Below, in pieces: positions 11,300-24,357 of a stretch of DNA of 64,000 bases. Under the pieces are notes generated by a model. That model worked only from the letters and a program-made list of their open reading frames with translations, searched no databases and had not been told where the DNA came from. Within the stretch, counting starts at the first letter, position 1, and every line of letters starts with the position of its first letter. Source of the DNA: Lonicera japonica (taxonomy: Eukaryota > Streptophyta > Magnoliopsida > Dipsacales > Caprifoliaceae). A program made the position numbers and the translations under genes. The DNA lies in the NCBI GenBank assembly GCA_021464415.1, contig CM038468.1, forward strand, positions 32,228,969-32,292,968, given 5' to 3'.

Positions 11300-13978
11300 T
11301 AAGTATATTTATGTGGTTCTTGCTATTGTCCTTTTAATTTTTTGGTTTATTTCATTTCCATGTAAAGATTGATTTGACCATATGATTGCTTTTAATTATA
11401 TACATATATATATATATGAGTTTACTTTGACAGTAATTTTTGTTAAATGTGTATATATATTAATTCATGGTTTGGTTGAATAGATCTAGACAGTATGTTT
11501 ATTAAAGGTTTTATTGTATGGAACATGTATATTCTTTATTTGTAGAAGAATTATTTATTTTAAGATATTGGTGTTTATTATTTATGAAATCAATAATCGG
11601 CTCAAAGGAAAGTTATTATTTAGCCAAATAATACACATTATTTTTTCTCAATAATTGTGTCCTTATTAGTTATGCAATTAATAATTGGACCAAAAAAAAG
11701 TTATTATTTGGCAGAATAATAAACATATATGTGATAATTATCAAGTGTCCGTGTGAGTAAGTCAATCCAAAGATGTATATAATGAATTTTAGTTAAGCCA
11801 ATACACTATTTAAATAAATGTGGCCAAATGTGTAGATACCTTATATGGACTTGTTAGAATTTTGTGAGAACCATAATTAGACTATATATAAAGTAAATAT
11901 TAGGGTTATGGTCCCTAATACACCAAATTAAAATACGGCTATCTTCTCCTCTTTTGGAAGAGAACCAAAAATTCCCCATTAAGTAACTAAGGCGATTTGG
12001 ATGAGAAATGCCACCTACCCACTCGATTCGCATTGTTATTATGATCGATTCTCGAATTTCGCATTTATTCATTATGAATCCAAGTACGCAGTTTAAGTGT
12101 TTTAATTTAGATCTTGATAATTTGACATGTTAATTTAAGATATTAAATTCCAACAATTGGTATAAAAGGAATTTTATGTTAAATAATTAAGAAAATCTAA
12201 AAATTTATTAATATATGAGGTTCGGTTATAATAATTATGAAAGTTAGAATACATTTATATATATATATATATTAGACGTTTTAAAGGATAAATGTTTCTT
12301 GATGTTCGATCTAATGTAATCCATAAACATAAGCGATTTGACTTTTCGGCGTATTTCGATTTAGTAAATCTATTAATAAATCAGGTCAGTCCTATTATAC
12401 TAGGATTCTTTATGTTTATGTTCTCAACTGGTGGCTCAGATTTAATTTGAGTCTTTATGTTTTAATCTGACGGCTCATATATAACATTTACTTATCTTTT
12501 CAACTGGTGGCTCAAATTTAATTTCAGCCTTTATGTTTTAATCCAACGGCTCATATTTATCTCTTAATTAATTTATCTCCTAACTAATTTCAATGGTGAT
12601 AAAAATAAACAAGTATTTATTAAACATTTATTTATCTCTTAATTAGTATTTATTAAACATGTATTTAATCTCCTTATGAATTTTAACATGTATTTATCTC
12701 TTAATACGTAGTTTTAGATCTCTCCACCTGCGCTTCGTTTCTATTTCTCCATATAAGTATAATTTATTTATGTAACATGTAAAAACCTTTTTCTAATAAC
12801 TTCTTCTTCTTTTTTTCTCTATTGACGTTTATTAAACAATATTCAATGTAATATTGTATAATGATTATAAAATAGGTATTTGTACAATTTGTATATATAT
12901 AGCATTATTAAAAAGTGGCCAACATTATATGTAGCAATATTAAAAAATCAGAATAATCTATACGTACTGTAATTGATTATTATAATTTTATCATAATAAA
13001 TTGTATATAATTATATGTAATGGATATGTATAATATTTTTACGTAATTTAGACTACTGTAAGTATAACTAAAAAAATGGGTATGTGCTGTTTAGATTTTT
13101 GATATTCAATCACTGCCTTAATTTTAAAATGGATGTGTATAACGATTTATGTATATTTTTAATTTTATCGAAATGTAGGTGATTATTAATTTTACGTGAT
13201 ATACACACATTGATTATTAAATTTCACAATTTTTTATACTCATCTTCTTATTAAAAAAAATAAAATTCTGACATCAGTTTAATAATTATTTTTCAAATTG
13301 CATAAGTTTATTCAAAATAACAATATTAATATAAATTTAATTTCACGTACAAAAAATGTTCACTTTCCGGAAATTGTCTTACATTAAAATTCTTATGACT
13401 GAATCATACCAAAATTAATAAATTCAAATAAAAAATGAATAGCTTAAATTAAAATTAGAATCCAGTTTTGATTTTGTTACTGAAATAACTTCTTTAATTA
13501 TATTTTTTCGTACCTTTATTTGATTAATAGGTATGTATGAGTTGTTTTTACAATCAATATCAAATATTTTTTATTTTTTTAATATTTATTTATGTTAAAT
13601 TCAATGAAAGTTTCAATTGTTCAAAATTGTTTATACTTTCTCAAAATTATTTATATTTCTCTTATTATAAATGGTAGAAATTAATTTTCTAAATGTATGA
13701 ATTTTAAATTTTAACACCTCTTTCTTTCTAAAAGACAAAGAAAAAGGACATCATGTCCTATATAGACATTTAAGTAATGATATTTGCAATTTCATTTTAT
13801 TTGAAAGAAAATATAATTAATTGTGAGAAAAGGATAAAAAAAAAAAAATAATAAATAAGTTAATGGTCGGTGATAAAGGCATATATAATATTATATTTAT
13901 TATTTTTTCAAAATATGTTAATAAAAGTTTATTTTCTCTGGAAACTAATTCTCATTTTTAAGTATCATATTGATACGA

Positions 13979-14743
13979 GGGTGCGTTTGGCGTGTTGGAT
14001 AAGAACTAAGCGGAATCGAACATGTAAGGATTAGTTGGATAAAGATCTAATAAACTTTGTAGTTGATGTAATCCTATATCATAAGTCTAGGTATTATATA
14101 ACTTGCTTTTGTTTTAAAAATACATGCAATATTAATTGTTGTCTACAAAAATTTTTTTGCTAATGCGATTAACCTATTTATAAATAAATTTCATAAAAAT
14201 CTATTCCAATATAAAAGTTCTATATTACATACAATATTTACGAATTAGGCATTAAGTATATTTCAAATTATGATGTAAATTTTATTTTTCTTATAAAATT
14301 AAAAATTCTTATAAATTCCTTCATTTAATAAAAGAAAAATAAAAATACCATATTATACGATAAGTGAATTTTGTTAGTTGACTTACTTTGATTTTGGGCG
14401 ATCAAAAATTTTCATATCTAAAGGCGTAAAGAAGAAGATCGGAATAAATTAATTAAAAATTTATTTTTATATTCGTTTTGTTATCCGGCAAATACATAAT
14501 AAAATAATACCATTTATAAGTGTGGTATAGTTTTATTCGATTATAATGTGATAAAAGGATAATTAATCATGAATCCAATCATGTCCCATGTTGCACTAAA
14601 CGCGGAATATAATAAAGATATCATATCCACTCTTGCACCAAATATAAGATATAATTTGTTTATCCTAAACTTTTTGACAACAAACACCGAATATGATTAA
14701 TTAATACAATCATACCTCTAATCCCGAGCGACAAACACACCCT
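13979..14743. mobile_element. MITE-like element nested in the Helitron
   Basis: The left end GGGTGCGTTTGGCGTGTTGG and the reverse-complemented right end AGGGTGTGTTTGTCGCTCGG form imperfect inverted repeats. Matching blocks just inside the ends (GGATAA... against TTATCC...) extend the symmetry. I found no clear target duplication, so the superfamily is open. Confidence 0.55.
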
Positions 14744-15076
14744 AAATGTAAACATATGAATTTAAACTTAAGCAACTCTTCTCTTGACATACGCATATTC
14801 TATATGTGATCATTAATTTCTGAATTTTAATGATCCAATAGGTTCTAATGGATATATATATATATATATATAAAAATGGATCATGACGTAATTAATGTTA
14901 TTTATAATGACACAATAGTCGAGGTTTCGGTTTTACCAAATTTGAACTTGATATATTTAAAAATACGTTTACATGAAATTAAACTTGACAAAAAATATAT
15001 TCATTTAAAAAAAATTAAAACATATACTGTTTACTAAATTATATGTATAAACATCAACTTATTTTTTCACTCCTTG

Positions 15077-16034
15077 CAGAGGCGAAACTACTAAGGGGTA
15101 GGGGGCAGGCGCCTCCCCATTAGTTTTGAATTTTTTTTTACTATAAATTGAATATTTTTTGAAATGCGTACATATATATATATAAAGGCTTATGTGTAGA
15201 AAAATAAACTTGATGTAACTGTAAGGGACAAAACTTTATGAGCTATTTGAAAACTTTTAAATTTCACAAATTAAACAAAGCAAACCCGTGTTTCTACGAT
15301 CTCATTATCACTATCACACAGTTGCTTGCCTGCTTTTCTATTCCTCATCTTTTTTCACTCCGCCTCTCTTTGTCTCACTCACACAAATACACAACTATGC
15401 TACTATGATCACACCAATCTACCTTTTAACCTCCACACCACCACGATCACGTGCACAACCCACTATATTTTTAAGTATATTTTTTGGATCTACTTTTCAA
15501 AATTAGGGATTATTTTATTCATTCATTACTTGCATAATATTAGTTTTGTTTCTTTATTAATTGCCCAATATCAAGTGTATTTCTTGAACATTTGATTAAT
15601 TGTTGAATATTTTGTGATTTAGGTCTATACCCCTAATTGTTGAATTTTATTTTTACTATTGATTAATTGCATAATTATTAATTGCCTAATATTAAGTGTA
15701 TTTCTTGAACTATTGATTAATTGTTGAATAGTTGGTGATTTAGGTTTAAACCCCTAATTGTTAAATTTTATTTATATTGTTGATTAATTGCACAATTATT
15801 AATTACATAATATTAAGTGTATTTCTTGAACTATTGATTAATTATTTAATATTTAGTAATTTTGGTCTAAATTCGTAATTGTTGAATATTAGTTATTTAA
15901 TAATTTATTTTATTCTATTAAAAACAGTATTAATGGACAAATTTTAAATAGTATTAAAATTTTAAGACTTTAAATATGATTTAGTGTGCTTTAAATTTCG
16001 CCCACAGTTGACTCAAATCCGGACTTCGCCACTG
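15077..16034. mobile_element. hAT-like non-autonomous element nested in the Helitron
   Basis: The ends read CAGAGGCGAAACTACTAAGG and, reverse-complemented, CAGTGGCGAAGTCCGGATTT, a CAGTGGCGAA-type hAT terminus. The flanking octamers ACTCCTTG and CCTCCTCA match at 5 of 8 positions, an eroded target duplication at best. It carries a three-copy ~120-bp tandem repeat (15560-15860). No transposase is seen. Confidence 0.55.
15560..15860 (+). repeat. ~120-bp tandem repeat, three copies
   Basis: The phrase AAGTGTATTTCTTGAAC followed by TTGATTAATTGTTGAAT recurs at about 15573, 15694 and 15815, each with GATTTAGGT and CCCCTAATTGTTGAA-like segments between. The third copy is the most diverged. Confidence 0.8.
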
Positions 16035-17681
16035 CCTCCTCACATATTGTAATTATATTGTATCAAAAAGGTATTTAAAGAAAAATATTATATTACAATA
16101 AAGTCGAGTCAAATGGATAAAATTTATGTGAACTCGAACTTAAACAATTTGAACTCAAACTTTTATTGATTATAAAAGAAAAAAGAAACAGTTTACCTTA
16201 TATTGGGATTTGCTTAGTCGAAATCAAGCCATTTCTAATCCCTAATTGTAACGAAAGTGCACTTAGACAAACTTAATTTATTTTACCAATATTTGAATAA
16301 TAGGCATACAATAATATTTTTAAAGTTTGTTTAAGATTAAAAATTAAAATAAATGTTGTAGTGAAAATTTTAATTCTTCTTGGTCTTAAATTTAGAGTAT
16401 ACTAATACTTTTTGAGAATAATGTTAAAATTAATTTATCTGAGAAATAGCAAATTTGGAATAAGAATTCTTAATATAAGATAAAAAAATATTAAACTTAC
16501 AAGTAGTTATAGATATAAAAAAGTAACAATAAATATGATTTTATATAGTGTTATCAATTACATATAAGTACAATCAAATCGTGCCGTAGGTACGAGCATT
16601 ATCTAGTAAAAAACAATTGCCTGATAGTATTTCACTAAACTTTTGTTTTGTTTAATATATATATATATATGTTGATTTGATGTGACAGTTGCTTTTGTTT
16701 ATATATACATATATGATTGCGTTTAATTGTATATAAATAAATATTAAGCTAAGGCATATAAGTGTATTTACGTGATTCTTGCGATTATCCTTTTAATTTT
16801 TTTTGCTTTGTTTCATTTCCATGTAAAGATTGATTTGACGATATAATTAAAGGAATTTTATGTTAAATAATTAAGAAAATCTAAAAATTTATTATTATAT
16901 GAGGTTCGGTTATAATAATTATAAAAGTTAGAATACATATATAATATATATATTAGATGTTTTAAAGGATAAATGTTTCTTGATGTTCGATCTAATGTAA
17001 CCCATACACAGAAGCGATTTAACTTTTCGGCATATTTCGATTTAGTAAATAAAAAAAAAATTGCCTGATAGTACTTCACTAACCATTTGTTTTGTTTAAT
17101 ATATATATATATACGTGTTGATTTGATGTGACGGTTGCTTTTGTTTATATATACATAAATGATTGCGTTTAATTGTATATAGATATATATTAAGCTAAGG
17201 GATATAAGTATATTTACGTGATTCTTGCGATTGTCTTTTTAATTTTTTTGGTTTGTTTCATTTCCATGTAAAGATTGATTTGATCGTATAATGATTTTAA
17301 TTAAATATATATATATATATATATGAGTTTACTTTGACAATAATTTTTGTTGAATGTGTATATATATTAATTCATGGTTTGGTTGAATGGATGTAGACAG
17401 TATGTTTATTAAAAGTTTTATTGTATGGAATATGTATATTCTTTATTTGTAGAAGAATTATTTATTTTAAGATATTGGTGTTTATTATTTATATAATCAA
17501 TAATCAGCTCGAAGGAAAGTTATTATTTTGACAAATAATAGACATTATTTTTTTCTCGATAATTGTGTCATTATTTATGCAATTAATAATCGAACCGAAA
17601 GAAAGTTATTATTTGGCAGAATAATAAACATACATGTGGGAATAAATGTGTGATAATTATTAAGTGTCCATGTGAGTAATA

Positions 17682-20600
17682 TGTAACACCCCATATTTCA
17701 TTTCCGGGCCAATCCTCTTACTTAGCTTGTTCAAGGCCAAACCTCCGTTTGAGGAATCGATTTTCGTTCTGGGACCTCTATGATTGAGACAATACTTTTA
17801 ATAAATTATTTTAATGATATTAAGTATGCATGTATGGTTAGAACGCATTTCGGGAAGCTGCGGTTGAATTTGGCGGCTAACGGCGAAAAATCAAACTTTT
17901 GTCGAAGTAAGTTTTTGGCCAACTTTGGAAGGCCATAACTTCTTCATACGAAGTCCAAATTTGTTCCCGTCTACGTCCATGGATTCATCTCATTCTCATT
18001 TGCAACTTTTGTTTAAAGGCCGAGCCGAATAGAAGTTGTTTTGGGGGTCGAAACGGGTCACAAAAACTACGAATTCTTCCAATCTGAAAATGAGGACTTT
18101 AGCCAAGGTGTCCTCTGATCGATCAGAGGTACCCCAGCGGGTTTTTAACCCTTCATCCCTCTTTGTTGTTCATTCTCCTTCGTTCTCCTTTCTCTTCGAT
18201 TTTTCTTTCCCTTTTCCAAATCAGCTAGAGAGAGTTGAGAGAGAGCTAGAGAGGGACTTGTGAGGATGAATTAGCATGGTTCCTAGCTTCCTACAACATC
18301 ATCAATCATCTCCATCCTTGATCTGGGGATTTCGCGGTTGGCAGCAACACGGCTCAATCTGGGGCTTGAAACATTCGATATTCGGCTTATAAAAGGTAGG
18401 AACACTTGTACCTAAGCTCAATTTCAAATATTATGTGTTTCATCTTTATTATTTAAGCAAATTGGGTATTTTCTTATATGATTGTTGATACGCATATACA
18501 TGGGGTTGTGGGTTGTAATTTATTGATTATTTATCTTGATTTGAACAAGTTTTTGTTGTAGTTTCATGTTAATATGGGAGTATCTCATTATATGATAGAA
18601 TATCATAAGCCCTAATTGATACCCACCAGTGCGTATGCTTGTGCACTCAGTTTATGGTTATATACATATGTGCGTATTACTTTATGATCTAAGAAATTTG
18701 AGATTATATAAGTTTTAGACTATCTGGGATTTGTTATGAACCTCTTGCTATATGACTTATCTATATATATATGTTTTGGAGTTGATGAGGGATTTACTTG
18801 ATATATATAAGAAAACATATTCCCACATTAGTGTGCTTAGCTAGCATTTGTTTACATACTATAAAGAGCTTTAGGAATATATATATTTAGTATATGAGAG
18901 GGAGTTGTATATATATGTGTGTGTTGTCTATGTGATGTATGTATTATACACACGCCATTGGATTGCTAATATCCTGACTTTGACATAGACCCACTCTTTT
19001 AGCAACAACCTTACAATGTTTTTCTAACTTAGTTATGCGTTCAATTAATTGTGGGTATGATACATGATTTTGTAAATAAATGTTATGACTATTATATCCA
19101 TAAGGTACATATTTATCTGAATGGATCCATCATTTTAGAGATGGTATCCCATCAAGCTAAGAGTTTATCACAAAATATTACAAGTTTACTTATTGAAAAT
19201 TATTCAAGTATTACATGGATATAATCGTGCAATGGGTATTAGTTCCTTAAATGGCATATGTATATTAAATACATCTTTGATAGGATTGTTATTGTTGTCA
19301 TTGAATCTATTTATTTATTTATATATCTATCTATTTATCCATCTATTTATGTATCTATCTACCCAGCTATTACGTACACATAATTGGTGGTTGTATAGTT
19401 TGAATAAGGATAAACGTTATGTATCTGGAGAGATTAGATGCGCCCTTGGTAGGCGGAGTCATTACAAGGATACGAATTAAAAGATGTATATATATGTGTG
19501 TGTACATATATGTGTACTATGTACACGTATATTTTTGGGAGAATACTTTTAATTGATTTCTTGATTTTGTAAGGCACTAATGATCCACGGGGTTGACCTA
19601 ACCTTGGTGGCTATATACCATGGTCCGCGTAGAGGGACCCTGCTTTGGAAGTGGCATACTCTATGGTCTAGCTAGGGGGACCGCGCAAGTCGCTATACCC
19701 TGCACATCTAAGTGATCCACGGGTGGCTGCATACCCTAACCTTGGGGGGCTTAGATCTCGATCGCTGTGCACAGTACAAAAAATCCTAGATGACTGATGT
19801 GAGTTGATATTGACAGTTATGAGATTAGTGCCTACGTTTTCTTATGATATTATATTCCTCTGAATTACGTGTATTTTGGCAAGATTTATATATATTCGTT
19901 ATCATAACTTCAGGGTTGGGAAGGCACTTGGTGTGCATTGTATATAAAAGAATTATTATCATATTTGCATGGCATTACTATTGTATCCTTATAATATATA
20001 CATAAGGTAATTATATGAGCAAATATATATGTATATATATATTCACTTACGGATACCACTCGTACTATATTCATTATTGCACGTTGTGTGTGCTTTACTA
20101 TATGTATTTTCTTATGCAAAATCTTATAGTTCTCACTGAGCCATGTTTGGCTCACTTCCATTTTTCAAACCAATTTTGTAAGTAATTCTCTTCGGGGGTG
20201 CCACGTATACGAAGTGTAGGAACCTCTAATGACCTTAAACGCCTGTAGTTGTCCATGGATGACTTGTCCCTTAAGGATTATAAATATTCGAACCAGTTGA
20301 TTTTATTGTATCATTAATTTGTATTAAATTATATTCATAATTATTATAAAGGCCATTTAATTATTTTTGGGACTTCGTTGGAGGGATTGGTTTATATTGA
20401 AAAAAGGAGTAGCCGGGACGCGGTGCATAAGAGAATTAAAATAAATTAACCCTAGGTTCGTTATTCGGCAGATGTATTTTTAATCGAATCAAAAGTAAAC
20501 CTTAAAAGTCTATGGATTTTAATTTTAAAAGCTTGTTAAATCTTGTCTAGCATGCATAAGAATAGCAAACAATCACTCACAAATAATCAAGACAAGATAT

Positions 20601-22126
20601 AACGAGGTATCCCCGCAGTGCAATACTAATCCTCAATAATCCACTATATGCACAAAGGTTTATAAACTCGATTAATCTCAAACCGTACAGACTTACAAAA
20701 CTTAAGTCACACAAGCCGCCTGCAAAAGTTTTCACCTTCTGTGCGTACAGTCCTCCTATCCGAATCACACGAACAGGTTCACAATGAATCACTCGCTACG
20801 GTATCGCACCGTTCTTCAACTCCATTTGCGAATCACATGCACTTTTGGATCTAATTTGTTCTTTATAAAAAGAACGCTTGCTTTGGGATAAATAAAAAGC
20901 CTTAAGGTGGTTTTATGTTCTGAGGTTTTAATCTCTTTCTAAGATTTAAAAATCTCTCTCAAAACATATGTAAAAGTGTGCTAAAAAATGTTTCCAAGTT
21001 CCTTGACTTATAGGTCTATTTATATAAAAATATGGAGACCAACTTACTTTAAGAAATGGTTAAAAATAAGTAAGATCAAAATTTTTGCTATAAAAAATTA
21101 GTGTCTAGTTTTAAAGATCGGACCGATACACATTATAAATATGTAGACCAATCCGAAATTGGAAAACAATTCCGTACCCGCAATTCAAGACGGACCGGTA
21201 CACATTATAAATAGGTGCATCGGTCCACCACTTTCTCCATGGATTTTGCACACCACACATATAAAGGTAACTAACTAATAGGAAAAGAACACACGGCAAT
21301 AATGGTATTTGATTTAAAATGGCAACCACTCATTTTTGAAGATGCTCCCGTGGGTTTTTCTTTTAAATGGGCATTCTTCGAAACTTTGACTTTTCTTTCC
21401 TTTTAAAAAAACTTTATTTAATTAATAAATATTTTATTTTTGGTTAATTTTTTCTTTTATTTTTATTTTTGTTTTTTCGCGTATTAAATTCGTTTGAGCT
21501 TCAATTCGACTCAAATTTTCAGAACAACTCTAGGAACATATTAAAAATAGAATCCAAGAGTTTTCTCATAAATTTGGTTCGCCGAAATATTACAGACGCG
21601 GGAAAAACACTATGAAAAAAAAATTAATTCGACCCAAAAGGTTTTTCTAAAAAAAAATAGCACCTAAGGAATTAAATTCAAATGCCAATGCTCAACGTAT
21701 CTTTCTCGATGTATTTCTTCAGTGCATCGCTTCAATAGCCTGACTTGCTTGTAATTCTTCAGATGTAATCTCGAACGACTTCAAACAACTTACAAGTAAA
21801 ACGTGTTTTTGTCGAAGGAATAAAGCCAACTAAAATATAGACTTTACATATATATACACATTGAAGTATTAAATTTGTGTGAATTGCAAATCATTATAGA
21901 TGTGGAGTTAACTTTCTAGTTAAGCTTTATTTTCTTATTTACATGTTGGTTTTATTAAAAATACAAACTCTACATGCAAAATTTTCTAAAAAATATGGCC
22001 TTATATATATAATTTCCCATTATCACTGTTTCGAATCATGTACATTAAATACGCCGTCGCATACGGCATCGTGATTAACTGGATCTTGGAGACCTAAATC
22101 TCCTAACAGGATTCGGGAGCGTCACA
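17682..22126 (+). mobile_element. Ty3/Gypsy-type long LTR sequence inserted in the tandem array
   Basis: It begins TGTAACACCCCATATTTC and ends GGATTCGGGAGCGTCACA, end sequences familiar from long plant Gypsy (chromovirus, Tekay-like) LTRs. An internal CTCACTGAGCCATGTTTGGC supports this. Flanks share AATA (17678-17681 and 22127-22130), and the array sequence resumes across it (GTGAGTAA / AAGTCAATCC). At 4.4 kb it is long for one LTR; the part from roughly 20430 to 21900 looks unrelated and may be a later insertion. No gag-pol frame is seen. Confidence 0.6.
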
Positions 22127-22877
22127 AATAAGTCAATCCAAAGATGTATATAATTGATCTTAGTTAAGCCAATAGACTATTTAAATAAATGTGGGTCAAA
22201 TGTGTATATACCTTATATGGACTTGTTAGGATTTTATGAGAAGCGTAATTAGACTGTATCTAAAGTAAATATTAAGGTTATGGTCCCTAATACACCAAAT
22301 TAAAATATGGCTCTTTTCTTCCCTTTTGGAAGAGAACCGAAAATTCCCCATTAAGTAATTGAAGCGATTTGGATGAGAAAAGTCACCAACCTGCTCGATT
22401 CGCGTTGTCATTCTGATCGATTCTAGAATTTCATATTTATTTATCATGAATCCAAGTACGTAGTTTAAGTGTTTTAATTTAGATCTTGATAATTTGACAT
22501 GTTAATTTAAGAGATTAAATTCCAACAATTGGTATTAAAGGAATTTTATGTTGAATAATTAAGAAAATCTAAAAATTTATTAATATATGAGGTTCGGTTA
22601 TAATAATAATGAAAGTTAGAATACATATATATATTAGATGTTTTCAAGGATAAATGTTTCTTGATGTTCGATCTAATGTAACCCCTACACAAAAGAGATT
22701 TGACTTTTTGGCATATTTCGATTTAGTAAGTAAAAAAAATATTACCTGATAGTACTTCACTAACCTTTTGTTTTGTTTAATATATATATATATGTTGATT
22801 TAATGTGATGATTGCTTTTGTTTATATATACATATATGATTGCGTTTAATTGTATATAGATATATATTAAGCTAAGA

Positions 22878-23415
22878 CCATCTCCACCCCATAGGCTAAA
22901 AAGCCAAATTTGAGTTTTTATGTGGCTCAGCGCATAAGTTAAAAATGTAAAATAGTGGGAAAAAAGGTAAAGCGAAGGTAAAAACCCAGATCAACAATTT
23001 TTTAGCTCGCCCGACACATGTTGTATCGGGGCATGAAAAAACACGTGTCGTGGGAGACAATTTTGTCATGGCACGACACATCATGTGTCGTGCGAGCCTT
23101 AAAACATTTATGCATGGTTCTCTCAAATATGGAAGAAGAAAAAAAGAAAAAAAAATATTTTACATGCCACGACACATCATGTGTTGTGTTAAATGAATGA
23201 ATGGTGGGAGGTATTTATAGGTAAATAGAGAATGGCAAAAAGGGTAAATTTGATAAAAATGAATGGCAAAAGGTAATCTTTTGTGGAGGTAGGTGTGGTA
23301 GGTGAGGTGTGGAGGTAAAAATAAGATTTTACCGGGGGTAAAAATGAGATTTCACCGGGGGTAAAAAATGTTAAATTTTATTTGTAGGTCAATGGTAAAA
23401 TTAGTATTTAACCCC
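22878..23415. mobile_element. Unclassified insertion with palindromic CACGACACATCATGTGTCGTG
   Basis: The tandem array breaks off after TTAAGCTAAG, and ACCATCTCCACCCCATAGGC begins. That resembles the GACCATCTCCAACCC-type end of some plant DNA MITEs. The interior has a near-perfect palindrome at about 23070-23092, with partial copies at about 23018-23050 and 23166-23188. The opposite terminus is not recognisable, so it may be truncated. Confidence 0.35.
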
Positions 23416-24047
23416 ATCAACGTTGAATCTTGATTTATATGTGTTGAGTACGTTTCAAAAATATAATTTTTATTAGAAACCATAATTTGTATTAAAACTT
23501 ATTACATTTTTCAGGTTTAAAAAAAATTATGAGGGAGAAAGTTGATGTGGCAATAGAACTTTACGTTTTATTTTATACAACTACTTTACACAATTTATTT
23601 TTAAAAAGTTACTGAAGATGCAAACTTCTACAAATTATATAGATGTTAAACGAAACAAAATTATAGAATGATGTTAACGATGTAAAGATGCTCTCAAACA
23701 CCAAATTCCAACCAAGCCTTAAAATGTGGAAAATGAAATAGAAGAAATAGTAAAGTACAAAGGGATGATGATGCAGGAGTGGGCAAGGTTCGAATTTTGT
23801 AAGTTTAGCAGTTTAACAAGATAGTTGATTAATCCCTTAAGGGATGGTGATACAAGTATTGTAAGGTGATTCAGAGCGAAAACAAGTTTTTGAAGAAAAG
23901 TTCAAAGACGATGGGATGGTGATGGGACGCGAATGACAGAATTAGAACAAAAAGCAAGTCTTCAAAGAATAATTCAAAAGATGCGGTAATGCATGCTCAA
24001 CTTCTATTGGGACAATTTACATATCCCTTTAAAAGATAGTTTATTTA
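23416..24047 (+). repeat. Segmental duplication, fragment copy C
   Basis: This matches 46195-46830 (copy B) and about 3145-3760 (copy A). It shares copy-B-specific changes: TTGATGTGGCAATAGAAC, and the extra GATGTTAAACGAAACAAAA stretch that is absent from A. It was therefore derived from B or its ancestor. It ends abruptly at 24047, where TGACTACGCTC... begins. No coding exon could be recognised in it. Confidence 0.85.
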
Positions 24048-24357
24048 TGACTACGCTCAGAAATGCGTAATTAATACACTCAAGTGCAGGCGGTCAAGTT
24101 ATAATATATATACTTGGAAGTCTAAGGTCGAACCACAGGGAAAGATGGTAATTCTATTATTCTAGCTAAACTTTCAGCAGGGAGAAATAAGAAAAGAAAA
24201 ATAAAATAAAGAAAAGATAATAAATTTTTTAAAATGGGAACAAATAGAATAAAACAAATTTAAAACTTAAAAGAAAATAAATAAATAAAGCAATGATGAA
24301 ATAGGCAGTAACTAAAACAAGTATCTAATAAAACAGAGAACTAGAAATTAGGTAGAT

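Larger units (their letters stand above)
12369..16606 (+). mobile_element. Non-autonomous Helitron (4,238 bp)
   Basis: The 5' end is TCTATTAATAAATCAGG. The 3' end is a hairpin TCGTGCC-GTA-GGTACGA, then GCATTAT and the terminal CTAG. It sits exactly between A and T: removing it rebuilds TTTAGTAAATAAAAAACAATTGCC, which matches the uninterrupted paralogue near 10840. There is no target duplication, as expected for Helitrons. No Rep or helicase frame is visible, so it is non-autonomous. It hosts nested elements at 13979-14743 and 15077-16034; the rest is AT-rich and unassigned. Confidence 0.88.
10375..22877 (+). repeat. Tandem array of a ~1.23-kb LTR/PBS-like unit, interrupted by later insertions
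   Basis: Array pieces are 10375-12368, 16607-17681 and 22127-22877. Each unit has an LTR-like block ending in ...CCAACA, followed at once by TTGGTATTAGAG or TTGGTATAAAAGG (10643, 12157, 22529), which resembles the tRNA-Met primer-binding site TGGTATCAGAG. An internal block (GAGGTTCGGTTATAATAATTA...) follows. The spacing 10643-12157, after removing the MITE and its duplicated target, is about 1,228 bp. Internal blocks occur on both sides of LTR-like blocks, so this is a tandem array and not a single LTR-internal-LTR element. A deletion near 16846 removed one LTR-like block. No coding capacity is visible; a TRIM-like origin is likely. Confidence 0.7.

Noticed and set aside
15288..15595. Frames of 72-89 residues within the hAT-like element
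   Set aside because: No transposase motif; they lie in non-autonomous element sequence with low-complexity composition.
19193..19480. A 95-residue plus-strand frame with a hydrophobic run
   Set aside because: The YLYIYLFIHLF stretch comes from low-complexity TTTAT/CTAT repeats inside an LTR sequence.
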